Positions 41,539 to 50,792 of a stretch of 64,000 bases of DNA are shown here, piece by piece. The position numbers and the translations under genes were made by a program. The stretch comes from an uncultured Oscillospiraceae bacterium (GTDB taxonomy: Bacteria; Bacillota; Clostridia; Oscillospirales; Ruminococcaceae), in NCBI GenBank assembly GCA_934446565.1, contig CAKSEO010000006.1, positions 1 to 64,000 of the forward strand. The letters run 5' to 3'. The first letter of the stretch is position 1; each line of letters starts with the position of its first letter. The notes under the pieces are model-generated. The model had not been told where the DNA came from and searched no databases. It was given only the letters and a program-made list of their open reading frames with translations.

Positions 41539-42912
41539 ATGTCAACAATTTGTGCAATAGCTACCCCGCCCGCAGCGGGAGGGATTTCAGTGATACGAAT
41601 ATCAGGAGAGAATGCCGCAGATATAGCCGCAAAGGTATTCAAGCCGGTTTCCGGCAGGGAAGTCCGGGAAATGCAGGGCTACCGCGCGGCATACGGTCGC
41701 ATTTTCGACGGGGAGGAGCAGCTCGATGACGGAGTGATGCTGATGTACCGCGCTCCCCACAGCTACACCGGAGAGGATACCGCCGAGATATCCTGCCACG
41801 GCGGGATTTACGTCACCCGCCGGGTGCTTTCCGCATGCGTAAAGGCGGGAGCGCAGCCGGCAGCGCCCGGCGAATTCACCAAGCGCGCCCTGCTCAACGG
41901 AAAGTTGTCGCTTACCCAGGCGGAGGCGGTAGCTGATATAATCAGCGCCCAGGGAGACCAGTTCCTTAGCTGCGCCAATGGTCAGCGCGATGGAGCGCTC
42001 TACCGCCGCATGGAGAAGTGCGCCGACAGCATTATGGAGGTCTCCAGCCAGATCTCCGCGTGGATAGACTACCCGGACGATGATACACCGGTAGTGACGC
42101 AGGATTGGCTGTGCGAAAAGCTGTCCGCCGTACGGGATATGTTTGCGGAGCTGCTTTCCGGCTACGACACCGGGCGAATGCTCCGGGAGGGTATCTCCTG
42201 CGCGATAGTCGGCAAGCCCAACGCCGGGAAATCCACGCTGATGAACAGCCTTGCGGGTCAGCAGCGCAGTATCGTTTCCGACATCGCGGGAACTACCCGT
42301 GATATCGTGGAGGAAACGATATCCCTCGGTGATATCGTCCTGCGCGTGGCGGACTGCGCAGGAATCCGCGAAACTGACGATGTAGTCGAGAAAATAGGCG
42401 TAGATATCATGCTTAAAAAGCTCGGAAACGCTGATATAGTCATTGCGGTGTTCGACGGCTCGCGGGAGCTTTCCGACGAGGACAGGCGGCTGCTTGGTCT
42501 GCTCGACCCCGCCAGGACTGTTGCCATCGTGAATAAATCCGACCTGCCGCAGCAGCTGGATATCACGGAGATAACCGAGAAGCTCGGCGTACCGGTGGTG
42601 ATATCCGCGAAGTCCGGCGAGGATTCCGCAGAGCCTGCGAAGCTGCTAGAAAAGGCGGTCAGCGAAAAGCTGGACCTCGGCAGGCTCGACCCGGACGCGG
42701 GATTCCTCGCAAACGAGCGCCAGCGCGACTGCGTTATCCGCGCCGACCGGGCGATACGCTCCGCACTTGAGGCGGCGCAGCTCGGGGTCACTCCGGACGC
42801 AGTGGGCGTTATGCTGGAGGAAGCCCTGGACGCCGTTTACGAGCTTTCCGGAAAACGCGCCGGGGATGAAGTGATAGACGAAGTGTTCAGGCGGTTCTGC
42901 GTTGGAAAGTGA
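41539..42912 (+). CDS. mnmE: tRNA modification GTPase MnmE
   Basis: Works with MnmG to modify the wobble uridine of certain tRNAs; 457 residues. It has the N-terminal formyl-THF binding domain (MSTICAIATPPAAGGISVIRIS), a helical domain, the inserted G domain with GKPNAGKSTLMN, DIAGTTRD, ADCAG and NKSD, and the C-terminal Cys motif FCVGK. The ribosome-binding site is weak (AATAGAG). mnmG is not adjacent. The gene is part of the secA2-mnmE-trkA-gph run. Confidence 0.96.
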   Translation: MSTICAIATPPAAGGISVIRISGENAADIAAKVFKPVSGREVREMQGYRAAYGRIFDGEEQLDDGVMLMYRAPHSYTGEDTAEISCHGGIYVTRRVLSACVKAGAQPAAPGEFTKRALLNGKLSLTQAEAVADIISAQGDQFLSCANGQRDGALYRRMEKCADSIMEVSSQISAWIDYPDDDTPVVTQDWLCEKLSAVRDMFAELLSGYDTGRMLREGISCAIVGKPNAGKSTLMNSLAGQQRSIVSDIAGTTRDIVEETISLGDIVLRVADCAGIRETDDVVEKIGVDIMLKKLGNADIVIAVFDGSRELSDEDRRLLGLLDPARTVAIVNKSDLPQQLDITEITEKLGVPVVISAKSGEDSAEPAKLLEKAVSEKLDLGRLDPDAGFLANERQRDCVIRADRAIRSALEAAQLGVTPDAVGVMLEEALDAVYELSGKRAGDEVIDEVFRRFCVGK

Positions 42913-42930
42913 CCGCCGGAGGGAGTTAAC

Positions 42931-43548
42931 ATGAATATACTGATAATCGGCTGCGGCCGCGTGGGAAGCGAACTTGCGGAGCTGCTTGACAAGCGCGGGC
43001 ACGATGTTTCCATCGTTGACCGCCGTCCGGAGAACTTTGACAGGCTGCCCGGGGACTTCTCGGGATTCACTACTACTGGGGTTCCTATCGACCAGAACGT
43101 ACTGAAAAAAGCCGGGATAGAAAGCTGCGACGCGGTATGTGCCGTCACCCAGGACGACGACCTGAACATCATGGCGGCGCAGCTTGCACATGAGATATTC
43201 GGCATACAGCGCGTGTTTGCGCGTATTTCCGATGTAGACAAGGTGGACGTTTTCAAGGGATTCGGCATACACACCGTCTGCCCGACGCGACTTACCGTGC
43301 AATCCGCATGCGCGGCGATAGAGGACGTCAGCAGCGAAACCGAGGTGTTCCTTGAACGCAATCCAGTGCGTTTTACTACGATGAACACCCCGCCGGAGTA
43401 CGTCGGGAGCCTTCCCGGCGACATCGAGCTGGAGCCGGACGAATCCCTGTTTGCGATAATACGCCCGAACGGGTCGTTCCTGCTGTACACCGGGCAGGTG
43501 ATAACCCTTGGCGCGGACGACAAGCTGATATTTGCGAAAAAAGTCTGA
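42931..43548 (+). CDS. TrkA-family RCK protein, second copy
   Basis: A 205-residue RCK regulator with GCGRVGSELA at the N-terminus, IVDRRPENF as the nucleotide-binding acid segment and a shorter C-terminal domain (about 140-205). The pattern TTGVPIDQNVLKKAGIES matches KtrA/TrkA proteins. It lies 18 bp after mnmE, with GGAGGGAG upstream. A membrane partner is not seen. Confidence 0.9.
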   Translation: MNILIIGCGRVGSELAELLDKRGHDVSIVDRRPENFDRLPGDFSGFTTTGVPIDQNVLKKAGIESCDAVCAVTQDDDLNIMAAQLAHEIFGIQRVFARISDVDKVDVFKGFGIHTVCPTRLTVQSACAAIEDVSSETEVFLERNPVRFTTMNTPPEYVGSLPGDIELEPDESLFAIIRPNGSFLLYTGQVITLGADDKLIFAKKV

Positions 43549-43563
43549 TAAATGAGGCACGAT

Positions 43564-44211
43564 ATGTATAAATTAGTTATTTTTGACCTTGACGGAACTC
43601 TGCTCAACACGATAGGCGACCTCGCCGCCGCCGGAAACCACACGCTGGAAGTGATGGGATTCCCGCAGCACCCGGAGGACAGCTACCGACATTTTGTCGG
43701 CAACGGTATCCCAAAACTTATCGAGAGAATGCTCCCGGCGGGTCACGACAAGCAGACCGAGCAGAAAGCCTACGACATCTTTATGGAGTACTATTCCGCT
43801 CATAAGTGCGACCATACAAAGCCCTATCCCGGTATCCCGGAGCTTATCAGAAAGCTGCGCTCCCTGGGCGTGAAATGCGCCGCCAACTCCAACAAGGCTC
43901 ATGAGTTTTCCCAGGAGCTGATACGCCTTAATTTCGGCGATGAATTCGATGATGTAATAGGGTTCGGTGCAGGATTCCCGGCGAAGCCTGACCCGGGAGC
44001 TGCTCACGAGCTTATCCGCCGCGCGGGAGTGCAGCCTTCCGAGGCACTGTACGTCGGCGACAGCAACGTTGATATCCAGACCGGTCACAACGCCGGGATA
44101 GACGTCTGCGGAGCAGTGTGGGGATTCCGCGGATACGAGGAGCTCGCTGCGATGAAGCCTACATACCTTGCAAATGACGCCGCAGAGCTTGAAAAAATCA
44201 TCATCGGATGA
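43564..44211 (+). CDS. HAD hydrolase, phosphoglycolate phosphatase-like
   Basis: Haloacid-dehalogenase-type phosphatase, 215 residues. Motif I DLDGTLLNT, motif II NSNKA, the conserved Lys in FPAKPDP and motif IV VGDSNVDIQTGHNAG are present, with a helical cap. The pattern fits Gph or PpaX. Start ATG 43564 was chosen over an in-frame ATG at 43552, since GAGG (43554-43557) then acts as ribosome-binding site. It lies 15 bp after trkA. Confidence 0.9.
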   Translation: MYKLVIFDLDGTLLNTIGDLAAAGNHTLEVMGFPQHPEDSYRHFVGNGIPKLIERMLPAGHDKQTEQKAYDIFMEYYSAHKCDHTKPYPGIPELIRKLRSLGVKCAANSNKAHEFSQELIRLNFGDEFDDVIGFGAGFPAKPDPGAAHELIRRAGVQPSEALYVGDSNVDIQTGHNAGIDVCGAVWGFRGYEELAAMKPTYLANDAAELEKIIIG

Positions 44212-44300
44212 ATGTGGTCATTTTCAATTAAAAAGCAGTAGCAGCAGTGGTAAAAATCCACAAAAATATTGCTAGATACGATAAAATCTTGTGAAAACTG

Positions 44301-44329
44301 TAGACAAATCCGTTTTGAAGTGATATACT
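44301..44329 (+). promoter_or_regulatory. Promoter of the cytidylate-kinase-like gene
   Basis: -35 TAGACA (44301-44306), 17-bp spacer, -10 TATACT (44324-44329). Confidence 0.7.
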
Positions 44330-44387
44330 AATATCAACGGAAACACCACCGAAACAGGTGAATCCACTCAGACGGAGGCGATCCATC

Positions 44388-44987
44388 ATGGCTAAGAAGA
44401 TAATCACGATAACAAGACAATACGGAAGCGGCGGACGCGAAATAGGCGAAACTCTCGCAAAGCGGCTGGGGATAAGCTTCTGGGACAATAAGCTGCTGGA
44501 CGTTGCTGCAAAGGACAGCGGCATTCACAAGACGCATTTCGAGGAAAGCGACGAGCGCCGCACGAACAGTTTCCTTTACCTGCTGTCCACGACCTACGGT
44601 CAGGGAGGCGTTCCGTTTGACGACGCGCTGTTTTTCGCTCAGCTGAACGCTATCCAGAAGATAGCGTCGCAGGAATCCTGTCTTATCATCGGCAGATGTG
44701 CGGACTATGCCCTGAGGGACTTCAACAACGTGGTGAACATCTACATCACCGCTCCGCTGGAGGATCGCATAAAGCGCGCGATAGACGCCTATGGTATCGG
44801 CGAGAAGCACGCTGCGGAGTATGTAAAGCGTATGGATAAGCAGCGTATCTCCTACTACAACTACTATACCGACAAGCGCTGGGGAGTTCCGGAGAATTAC
44901 GAGCTCTGCCTTGACAGTTCTGCGCTCGGTATCGGGGGTTCGGTAGACCTGCTTGAGGATTTCATCAAGAAGTATTTCAAGGAATAA
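44388..44987 (+). CDS. Cytidylate kinase-like protein
   Basis: P-loop kinase of 199 residues beginning MAKKIITITRQYGSGGREIG, the signature of the cytidylate-kinase-like family in Firmicutes; the loop RQYGSGG stands in for the Walker A. The middle has LIIGRCADYALRDF and the basic lid region RIKRAI. The true substrate in this family is not settled. ATG 44388 has GGAGG upstream; an in-frame ATG at 44358 would add an Arg-rich stretch and is unlikely. Confidence 0.85.
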   Translation: MAKKIITITRQYGSGGREIGETLAKRLGISFWDNKLLDVAAKDSGIHKTHFEESDERRTNSFLYLLSTTYGQGGVPFDDALFFAQLNAIQKIASQESCLIIGRCADYALRDFNNVVNIYITAPLEDRIKRAIDAYGIGEKHAAEYVKRMDKQRISYYNYYTDKRWGVPENYELCLDSSALGIGGSVDLLEDFIKKYFKE

Positions 44988-44995
44988 TAACAAAC

Positions 44996-45025
44996 CGGGG
45001 GTTGCATTACGCAGCCCCCGATTTT
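44996..45025. terminator. Bidirectional terminator
   Basis: CGGGGGTTGC and GCAGCCCCCG form a stem of about ten pairs with an ATTAC loop, followed by ATTTTT. It lies between two convergent genes and touches the stop codon of the minus-strand membrane protein. Confidence 0.85.
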
Positions 45026-45693
45026 TAGTTTTCGATTTTGCTTCTGTCCACCGGGATAGTCAGCTGACGGTAATTTATTCCGTCCTGAAAGCTTATCATA
45101 AGATCGTTTTCGCTTACCCAGTCGATGGAGTATCTGTCGTCGCTGATACCGTATTCATTCAGCTCTGTCGCAGCCAGAAGCATTGCTTTTCCGGTGTTTG
45201 ATATTCCGGTGAGGAATATCGCAACGCTGCTTTTTCCGATGTACGGCTGCGTTTCTTCGATTATGATACGCACCTCGTCGTCAGAATAGCTGACGGAATT
45301 GCGAGCCTTTATCGGGGAACCTACCGCCATGAAAGCTGCGCTCCCGACCATTGCCAGAGATACCACCAGCAGTCCTGCCGCGCCGAGTATCTGAGCCGCG
45401 CGGTGTTTTTTCAGGAATGCTCCGCTGATGATAAGCCCAACGAGAATGCACACCACTCCGATGACCGCCGCAGCGATTATCCCGAAGAATGCCAGCGGAG
45501 CCGTTTTCTCAATGTCCGAGCCGTTTGCAGTATATTCTACGGGTATCTTTGCCGCAGAAAGCGCCATTCCAGTGATAAGCATAGCTATATCCAGTCCGAA
45601 TGCCGCTCCGGCGAACAGCCAGGGTTTTCTTAGCAGAGCCCTCGCGCGGCTTTCAGGGAGGGGTGATCTCTTTGCTTTCCTGTTTCGGCTCAT
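45025..45693 (-). CDS. Three-helix membrane protein of unknown function
   Basis: About 222 residues. A basic N-terminus (SRNRKAKRSPLPESRAR) precedes three hydrophobic segments (about 26-47, 67-93, 99-123) and a soluble C-terminal domain of about 95 residues ending in RQLTIPVDRSKIEN. No family was recognised. Start ATG 45693 has AGGAGG 7 nt upstream; an in-frame ATG at 45699 is too close to the site. It is 55 bp downstream of the ABC exporter genes, with a GC hairpin (45715-45741) in the gap. Confidence 0.65.
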   Translation of the reverse strand: MSRNRKAKRSPLPESRARALLRKPWLFAGAAFGLDIAMLITGMALSAAKIPVEYTANGSDIEKTAPLAFFGIIAAAVIGVVCILVGLIISGAFLKKHRAAQILGAAGLLVVSLAMVGSAAFMAVGSPIKARNSVSYSDDEVRIIIEETQPYIGKSSVAIFLTGISNTGKAMLLAATELNEYGISDDRYSIDWVSENDLMISFQDGINYRQLTIPVDRSKIEN

Positions 45694-45714
45694 GGGCATT
45701 CCTCCTGTAATATC

Positions 45715-45741
45715 GCGGCGCACGGTTCACTTCGGCGCCGC
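45715..45741. other. Hairpin between ABC exporter and membrane protein genes
   Basis: GCGGCGC and GCGCCGC arms with a 13-nt loop and no T run; a candidate partial terminator or processing site. Confidence 0.4.
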
Positions 45742-45748
45742 ATTTGTT

Positions 45749-47551
45749 TTAAACGTAATACTGAGCCTGAGCTGCGAACATTTCGGCGTAGATTCCACCG
45801 GGCTTGTGGACAAGCTCGTCATGTGTGCCAAGCTCCTTTATAGTGTTGTCAGAGAACACCGCGATACGGTCGCAGAATTTGCAGCTTGAGAGCCGGTGCG
45901 AGATGTACACCGCCGTCTTTCCGCCGACAAGTTCGTTGAACCGGCAGTATATCTCGTATTCTGCCACCGGGTCGAGCGCCGCAGTCGGCTCGTCGAGTAT
46001 AACAACCGGAGCGTTCTTGTACAGCGCCCGGGCGATGGCGAGTTTCTGCTGTTCGCCCCCGGAGAGCTGCACGCCGTCCTTTTCGAACTGGCGGAACATC
46101 ATCGTGTCCCGTCCGTGCGGTAGTGAGTTCACCTTGTTGAGCAGCCCTACCTTTTCAAGCACGGAATCCACCGCTTCGGGAGTGTCCTCTTTTCCAAGCA
46201 GCACGTTTTCCTGCACTGAAAATGCCAGCAGCCGGAAATCCTGGAACACCACGGAGAACAGCTTCATGTACTCGTCATAGTCGTAGTCGCGGATGTTCAC
46301 GCCGTCGAGGAGTATCTCGCCCTCGTCCGCGTCGTAGAGCCTGCAGAGCAGCTTTATGAACGTGGTCTTGCCGGCGCCGTTCAGTCCGACTACCGACAGG
46401 TGCTCGCCAGCCTTTATCTTGATAGAGACGTTTTTCAGCACCTGCACTCCCGTGTTAGGATAGGAGAAGCTTACGTTGCGGAACTCTATCTCATGTGGTT
46501 TATCGAGGTTTTCGACCTTGCGCGTACCCTTCTGGAGATACGGCGGGTAGTCCATCAGCTTCACCGTTTCGTAGGCGTAGCTGCACCTCTTGACTATATC
46601 CTGAATGTTGAATATCACGCCCTGGACTGCCTGGTTGACGGTTCCTCCGGCGGTGGTCAGCTGCGAGAACTGACCTATCGTGATGCTTCCCAGTATCGCG
46701 AGGATACCGAGGTACAGATAAGTGCCGAAGTCCCTCAGCACGGTCACAATGATGTCGAGAATATTCAGCGGGTAAAGCTCGCGCTCTTTGTCTATGTCGT
46801 AGCTGACTATCCGGTGTATCTGCTCAGCAGCCTTTGCGACCAGCGTTCCAGCCGCGCCGTAAAGCCGTACATCCTTTGCGAAGCGGATATCCTCCTGCTC
46901 GTAGTTGATGTAGTAATACACGCGGTCCACCTTGGAAAGTTCGCTGAACCACTTGACCTCGATCTTATTCTTCTTCGAGTTGAGTATCGAGGACGCCGCC
47001 AGCAGCACGCCGATTATCAGCAGCAGCCATGGCGCGGAAACCGCGAGTATAGTTACAACGCCGACTATCTTGATTATGTTTGAAATAATACTGAAGAACT
47101 GCACGCAGATACCGTGCAGACCTCCCGACCAATCTATGCCGTCGTTTGCCTTGCGTATCTGGTCGAGCGCCTGTTTGTTCTCAGTGAGCGCGAAATCTAT
47201 CTCCATGCAGCGCTCCGCGACCATCTCTCGGGAGTAGTTGAGGAACTTATCCTCGAACCGCTGGAGATATATCGTGAGCTGCGACCCGGCGGTCCCTACC
47301 GCGATATCCAGCCCCACCATCAGCGCCGCGTACAGAACTATCTGCGGAACGCTGCGCTCCGGCTGGCAGAGAGCGTCCACCAGCAGCGGCAGGAATATCA
47401 GGTCAACGAACGGAAGTGCCGCCTGCACGATGACGTTTATCACCGAAACGATGAAGTAGCGCTTGCTGAGTTTCCATGCCACCGGCAGGTAAAATTTCAG
47501 AGTGCCTAGCACTACGCTCTTTTTCTTTTCATTTTTGCTGTAATTACTCAC
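45749..47551 (-). CDS. ABC exporter, permease-ATPase fusion, subunit B
   Basis: Half-transporter of about 600 residues: six transmembrane helices (about 20-330), then a nucleotide-binding domain with Walker A GLNGAGKTTF, Q loop VVFQDF, signature LSGGEQQK, Walker B VVILDEPTAALD and H loop SHRLSS. Start GTG 47551 was chosen because GGAAGGTGG lies 8 nt upstream; it overlaps the stop of the partner gene by 8 bp, so the two are coupled and probably form a heterodimer. A frame start at 47635 would overlap the partner far more. Substrate is unknown; such pairs export peptides or drugs. Confidence 0.88.
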   Translation of the reverse strand: MSNYSKNEKKKSVVLGTLKFYLPVAWKLSKRYFIVSVINVIVQAALPFVDLIFLPLLVDALCQPERSVPQIVLYAALMVGLDIAVGTAGSQLTIYLQRFEDKFLNYSREMVAERCMEIDFALTENKQALDQIRKANDGIDWSGGLHGICVQFFSIISNIIKIVGVVTILAVSAPWLLLIIGVLLAASSILNSKKNKIEVKWFSELSKVDRVYYYINYEQEDIRFAKDVRLYGAAGTLVAKAAEQIHRIVSYDIDKERELYPLNILDIIVTVLRDFGTYLYLGILAILGSITIGQFSQLTTAGGTVNQAVQGVIFNIQDIVKRCSYAYETVKLMDYPPYLQKGTRKVENLDKPHEIEFRNVSFSYPNTGVQVLKNVSIKIKAGEHLSVVGLNGAGKTTFIKLLCRLYDADEGEILLDGVNIRDYDYDEYMKLFSVVFQDFRLLAFSVQENVLLGKEDTPEAVDSVLEKVGLLNKVNSLPHGRDTMMFRQFEKDGVQLSGGEQQKLAIARALYKNAPVVILDEPTAALDPVAEYEIYCRFNELVGGKTAVYISHRLSSCKFCDRIAVFSDNTIKELGTHDELVHKPGGIYAEMFAAQAQYYV

Positions 47552-49442
47552 GGACAACGCCACCTTCCTCTGCGGAAGCGTTTTCCGCTCCGTCCTCAAC
47601 GTAATACTGCGCCTGAACGCGGAACATCTCCGCATACGCGCCGTCCTTTTTCAGCAGCTCGTCATGAGTTCCGTACTCCACCATCTCGCCGCCCTTGAAC
47701 ATCGCTATGGTGTCGCAGAAACGCGTGGACGAAAGTCTGTGCGATATGTAAACTGCGGATTTGTCGCCTATCATGCCGTCAAAGCTCTGATACAGCCGAT
47801 ATTCCGCGAGGGCGTCCAGCGCGGCGGTAGGCTCGTCGAGCACGACCACCGGAGCATTCTTGTACAGCGCCCTTGCCAGCGCCATTTTCTGCTTTTCGCC
47901 GCCGGAAAGGTCAACGCCGTCGTCGTAGAGGACTTTCAGCATCTGGGTGTCTATGCCTTTCGGCAGCTTGTCGAGCTTTTCGCCCATACCCGCAGCACGG
48001 AGGTATTCCTCCGCCTTCCGCTTGTCGGTGCCCTCTGTGAGCTGCATTGAAACGTTCTCGCACAGTGGGAACGCGAACACCTCCACCTCCTGGAACGCTG
48101 GTGAAAACAGCCGGAAATACTCACTGCGATCGAATTCGCGGATGTCTATACCGTTGCAGAGTATCTGCCCCTCCGTTACATCGTACAGCCGCAGAAGCAG
48201 CTTGATGAACGTGGTCTTGCCTGCGCCGTTCAGCCCGACCACCGCCAGGCGCTGTCCTGCGCTGAACGTGAGATTCAGGTTTTTCAGCGCGTAGGTCTCC
48301 TGACCCTTGTAGCGGAACGAAACGTTGCGGAATTCGAACGTGTAGCCGTCCGCCTTGGGGATAGGGGTATGTTTTTCCTGCAGCTGGTCGGCGTTTTTGA
48401 TGTCCATGTAGCTGCGGAAATCGTCCGTTTTCGCGGAGTGCTCCCGCATGCCGCCCAGCGACTGGAGGAACTGGCTGACGTACATTGAAAACGTGATGGC
48501 GCTTCCGGTGTACAAAGTGAAATCGCCGATGGACATGCCGTTGAACAGCATATCGTAAATGAGCCAGCCGTAAATTATCACGTTTCTCACAAGCGCGATA
48601 CCCTGCGAGAACCATGTGTTCCAGCCCCAGTACACCCGGGACTGTATCCAGTGTTTTAACTCGATATCGTTGAGATCCTTATACTTCCCGAGCAGCCATT
48701 TTTTCATGCCGTACAGCCGGATATCCTTGGCGTAGGTGAAGTCGGTGGAAACATCCTGCATGTAGTACATTTTGCGCCAGTGGGGAGCCATCGCGTCCCA
48801 CATGACTTCCTTATCCTTTATACGGATGTAGTCGAAATACTCGAACTGGATGAACGACAGCACTGCGATGATGAGCACCAGCCAGCCGTTGAACGTGAAG
48901 ATTATCCCCACTGCGGTAACGACCGCGACAAGCTGTACTGCCGTAGACCACATGTTTGACATGAGCGCTCCCACGCCCATCCACTCGCCCTCTACAGCGC
49001 GCTTAGCCTTTTGCAGGCGGTCGAGCATTTCCGGGTCTTCGAGCTGCTCGTACTGCATGGTCATGGTCTTGGCTATACGCTCCCGCACAAGACCGTTTCT
49101 AGTCACCAGGAAGCCGATACGCAGATTCTTTGCGGAAAGCGTATTCAGCCACATCATGATGAATTCCACTACCGTAGTGCCTGCGACCAGCCACAGCAGC
49201 GGGGCAATGTCCCGGTCGGCGGCGCCTGCCTGCTGGGTTATCATGTCGATAACGAGCTTTGCGATTACCGTCCAGATGTATGACATGGAGGCTCCCGCGA
49301 TACCTCCGATGAGCAGGTACGCCACGGTGCTTTTCCTGTAGCGCAGGAAAGCCCGCATGATGTACCCGCAGTTGCTGATGAGCCCATACTCATGGTGGAG
49401 CTCGTCAGTCTGTTCCTTTTTCTTATTTTTGTAAAATAGCAT
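47544..49442 (-). CDS. ABC exporter, permease-ATPase fusion, subunit A
   Basis: Half-transporter of 632 residues with six transmembrane helices (about 38-340) and a nucleotide-binding domain (Walker A GLNGAGKTTF, signature LSGGEKQK, Walker B VVVLDEPTAALD, H loop SHRLSS). Both ATP sites of the predicted heterodimer therefore keep a catalytic Glu. The N-terminus is charged (MLFYKNKKKEQTDE). It follows fabV after 32 bp. The similar C-terminal ends (AEMFRVQAQYYV in A, AEMFAAQAQYYV in B) show that the pair arose by duplication. Confidence 0.9.
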   Translation of the reverse strand: MLFYKNKKKEQTDELHHEYGLISNCGYIMRAFLRYRKSTVAYLLIGGIAGASMSYIWTVIAKLVIDMITQQAGAADRDIAPLLWLVAGTTVVEFIMMWLNTLSAKNLRIGFLVTRNGLVRERIAKTMTMQYEQLEDPEMLDRLQKAKRAVEGEWMGVGALMSNMWSTAVQLVAVVTAVGIIFTFNGWLVLIIAVLSFIQFEYFDYIRIKDKEVMWDAMAPHWRKMYYMQDVSTDFTYAKDIRLYGMKKWLLGKYKDLNDIELKHWIQSRVYWGWNTWFSQGIALVRNVIIYGWLIYDMLFNGMSIGDFTLYTGSAITFSMYVSQFLQSLGGMREHSAKTDDFRSYMDIKNADQLQEKHTPIPKADGYTFEFRNVSFRYKGQETYALKNLNLTFSAGQRLAVVGLNGAGKTTFIKLLLRLYDVTEGQILCNGIDIREFDRSEYFRLFSPAFQEVEVFAFPLCENVSMQLTEGTDKRKAEEYLRAAGMGEKLDKLPKGIDTQMLKVLYDDGVDLSGGEKQKMALARALYKNAPVVVLDEPTAALDALAEYRLYQSFDGMIGDKSAVYISHRLSSTRFCDTIAMFKGGEMVEYGTHDELLKKDGAYAEMFRVQAQYYVEDGAENASAEEGGVVRE

Positions 49443-49474
49443 GTTGAATTCTCCGGGAACAGAGGAGAAACAAA

Positions 49475-50653
49475 TCAGACTTCCACGTCTGCTTCGTAGT
49501 CTACTCCGTCTATTCCAAATCCAAACAGCTCGTAGAAGTCCTTCCAGTAGCCGTCGATATCGGTAAATTCTTTGAAATTATCGGCGTTGAGGACGTTCCA
49601 GAGCTTCGTTACCTCGTCCTGGATCTCGGGTCTCATCTCGAGGTCGTCAAGACGTATTCTTCCCTCGCCGTCAACTGCGCCGGAAACCGGCTTGCCGTCT
49701 GCGCCGAGTTTTTCAGCGAACAGGCGGTACATCTGCTCGATACAGCCCTCGTGTACTCCCTTTTCTTTCATCACCTTGTAAAGGATAGAGATGTACAGCG
49801 GAACTATCGGGATAGCCGCGCTGGACTGTGTGACGAGCGCCTTGTTGACGGAGATGTACGCTTTGATTCCGTCTGCGGCGTATTTCTCGGTTATCTCCTT
49901 CGAGGTCTGGAACAGGTGAGCCTTGGCTCTGCCTATAGAGCCCTCGAAGTACATCGGGTGGGTTATTTCCGGACCGATATACGAATAGGCAACGGTAACG
50001 GCGTTGTCCTCTATTGCGTCAGCAGCTTTCAGTGCGTCGATCCACGCCGCCCAGTCCTCGCCGCCCATTACCTTTACGGTGGCGGTTATCTCTTCCTCGG
50101 TGGCAGGCTCGATGGTGACCTCGGAAACGGTGTTGTTCCTAAGGTCGATAGTTTTGTTGGTGTAGGGTTCTCCGGTGGTCTTGAGCACGGAGGAATATGT
50201 CACGTCGCCGACTGTTCTTCTGGGAGCGGCAAGGCTGTAAACAACGCAGTCTACTTTTCCGAGGTCGGACTTGATGATGTCGATGACCTCCTTTTTGCAC
50301 TCGTCAGAATAGGCGTCGCCGTTTACGGTCTTTGCGTACAGCCCGTCAGCTTTTGCGAATTTCTCAAAAGCCTGGGTGTTGTACCAGCCGGAGGTACCGG
50401 TCTTGTTTCCGCTGGCGGGTCTGTCGAACATCACGCCGAGCGTAGCCGCTCCCCCTGCGAATGCAAGGGAAATGCGCGATGCCAGTCCGTAGCCCATGGA
50501 GCTTCCGAGAACCAGTACTTTCTTGGGCTTGAAACCGTTATCCTCCGCTTTCTTGGACTTAACGTATTCTATCTCAGACTTAACGACTGCCTCGCAGCCC
50601 ACCGGGTGAGCCGTTGTGCAGATGAATCCTCTTACCTTTGGTTTAACTATCAT
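49475..50653 (-). CDS. fabV: Trans-2-enoyl-CoA / enoyl-ACP reductase FabV
   Basis: NADH-dependent reductase of 392 residues that reduces trans-2-enoyl-ACP or crotonyl-CoA, in fatty-acid synthesis or butyrate-type metabolism. The start MIVKPKVRGFICTTAHPVGC, the nucleotide motif GSSMGYGLASRISLAFAGGA, SLAAPRR and the catalytic Tyr-x8-Lys stretch YFEGSIGRAKAHL are all present. The closest functions are FabV of Vibrio and trans-2-enoyl-CoA reductase of Treponema. GGAAGGAG precedes ATG 50653. It has its own promoter and may head the unit with the ABC exporter. Confidence 0.95.
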   Translation of the reverse strand: MIVKPKVRGFICTTAHPVGCEAVVKSEIEYVKSKKAEDNGFKPKKVLVLGSSMGYGLASRISLAFAGGAATLGVMFDRPASGNKTGTSGWYNTQAFEKFAKADGLYAKTVNGDAYSDECKKEVIDIIKSDLGKVDCVVYSLAAPRRTVGDVTYSSVLKTTGEPYTNKTIDLRNNTVSEVTIEPATEEEITATVKVMGGEDWAAWIDALKAADAIEDNAVTVAYSYIGPEITHPMYFEGSIGRAKAHLFQTSKEITEKYAADGIKAYISVNKALVTQSSAAIPIVPLYISILYKVMKEKGVHEGCIEQMYRLFAEKLGADGKPVSGAVDGEGRIRLDDLEMRPEIQDEVTKLWNVLNADNFKEFTDIDGYWKDFYELFGFGIDGVDYEADVEV

Positions 50654-50746
50654 ATTGATACTCCTTCCCCGCAGTACTGCAAGACACGAGTGCGATACTG
50701 CGCTTTGAAAATGAAAGCTGCGGACTTCCGCAGTGCGTACTTATTT

Positions 50747-50775
50747 ATTGTACCATAAAATCTGGCGTATTACAA
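50747..50775 (-). promoter_or_regulatory. Promoter of fabV
   Basis: On the minus strand, -35 TTGTAA (50775-50770), 17-bp spacer, -10 TACAAT (50752-50747). It is followed by a 5' leader of about 90 nt with a GCGGAAGTCCGC hairpin. Confidence 0.75.
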
Positions 50776-50792
50776 GGGGTAAACGTGTTTTT

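Noticed and set aside
36648..43548. A full Ktr/Trk potassium transporter locus
   Set aside because: Both RCK regulators stand alone. No TrkH or KtrB membrane subunit is encoded in the window.
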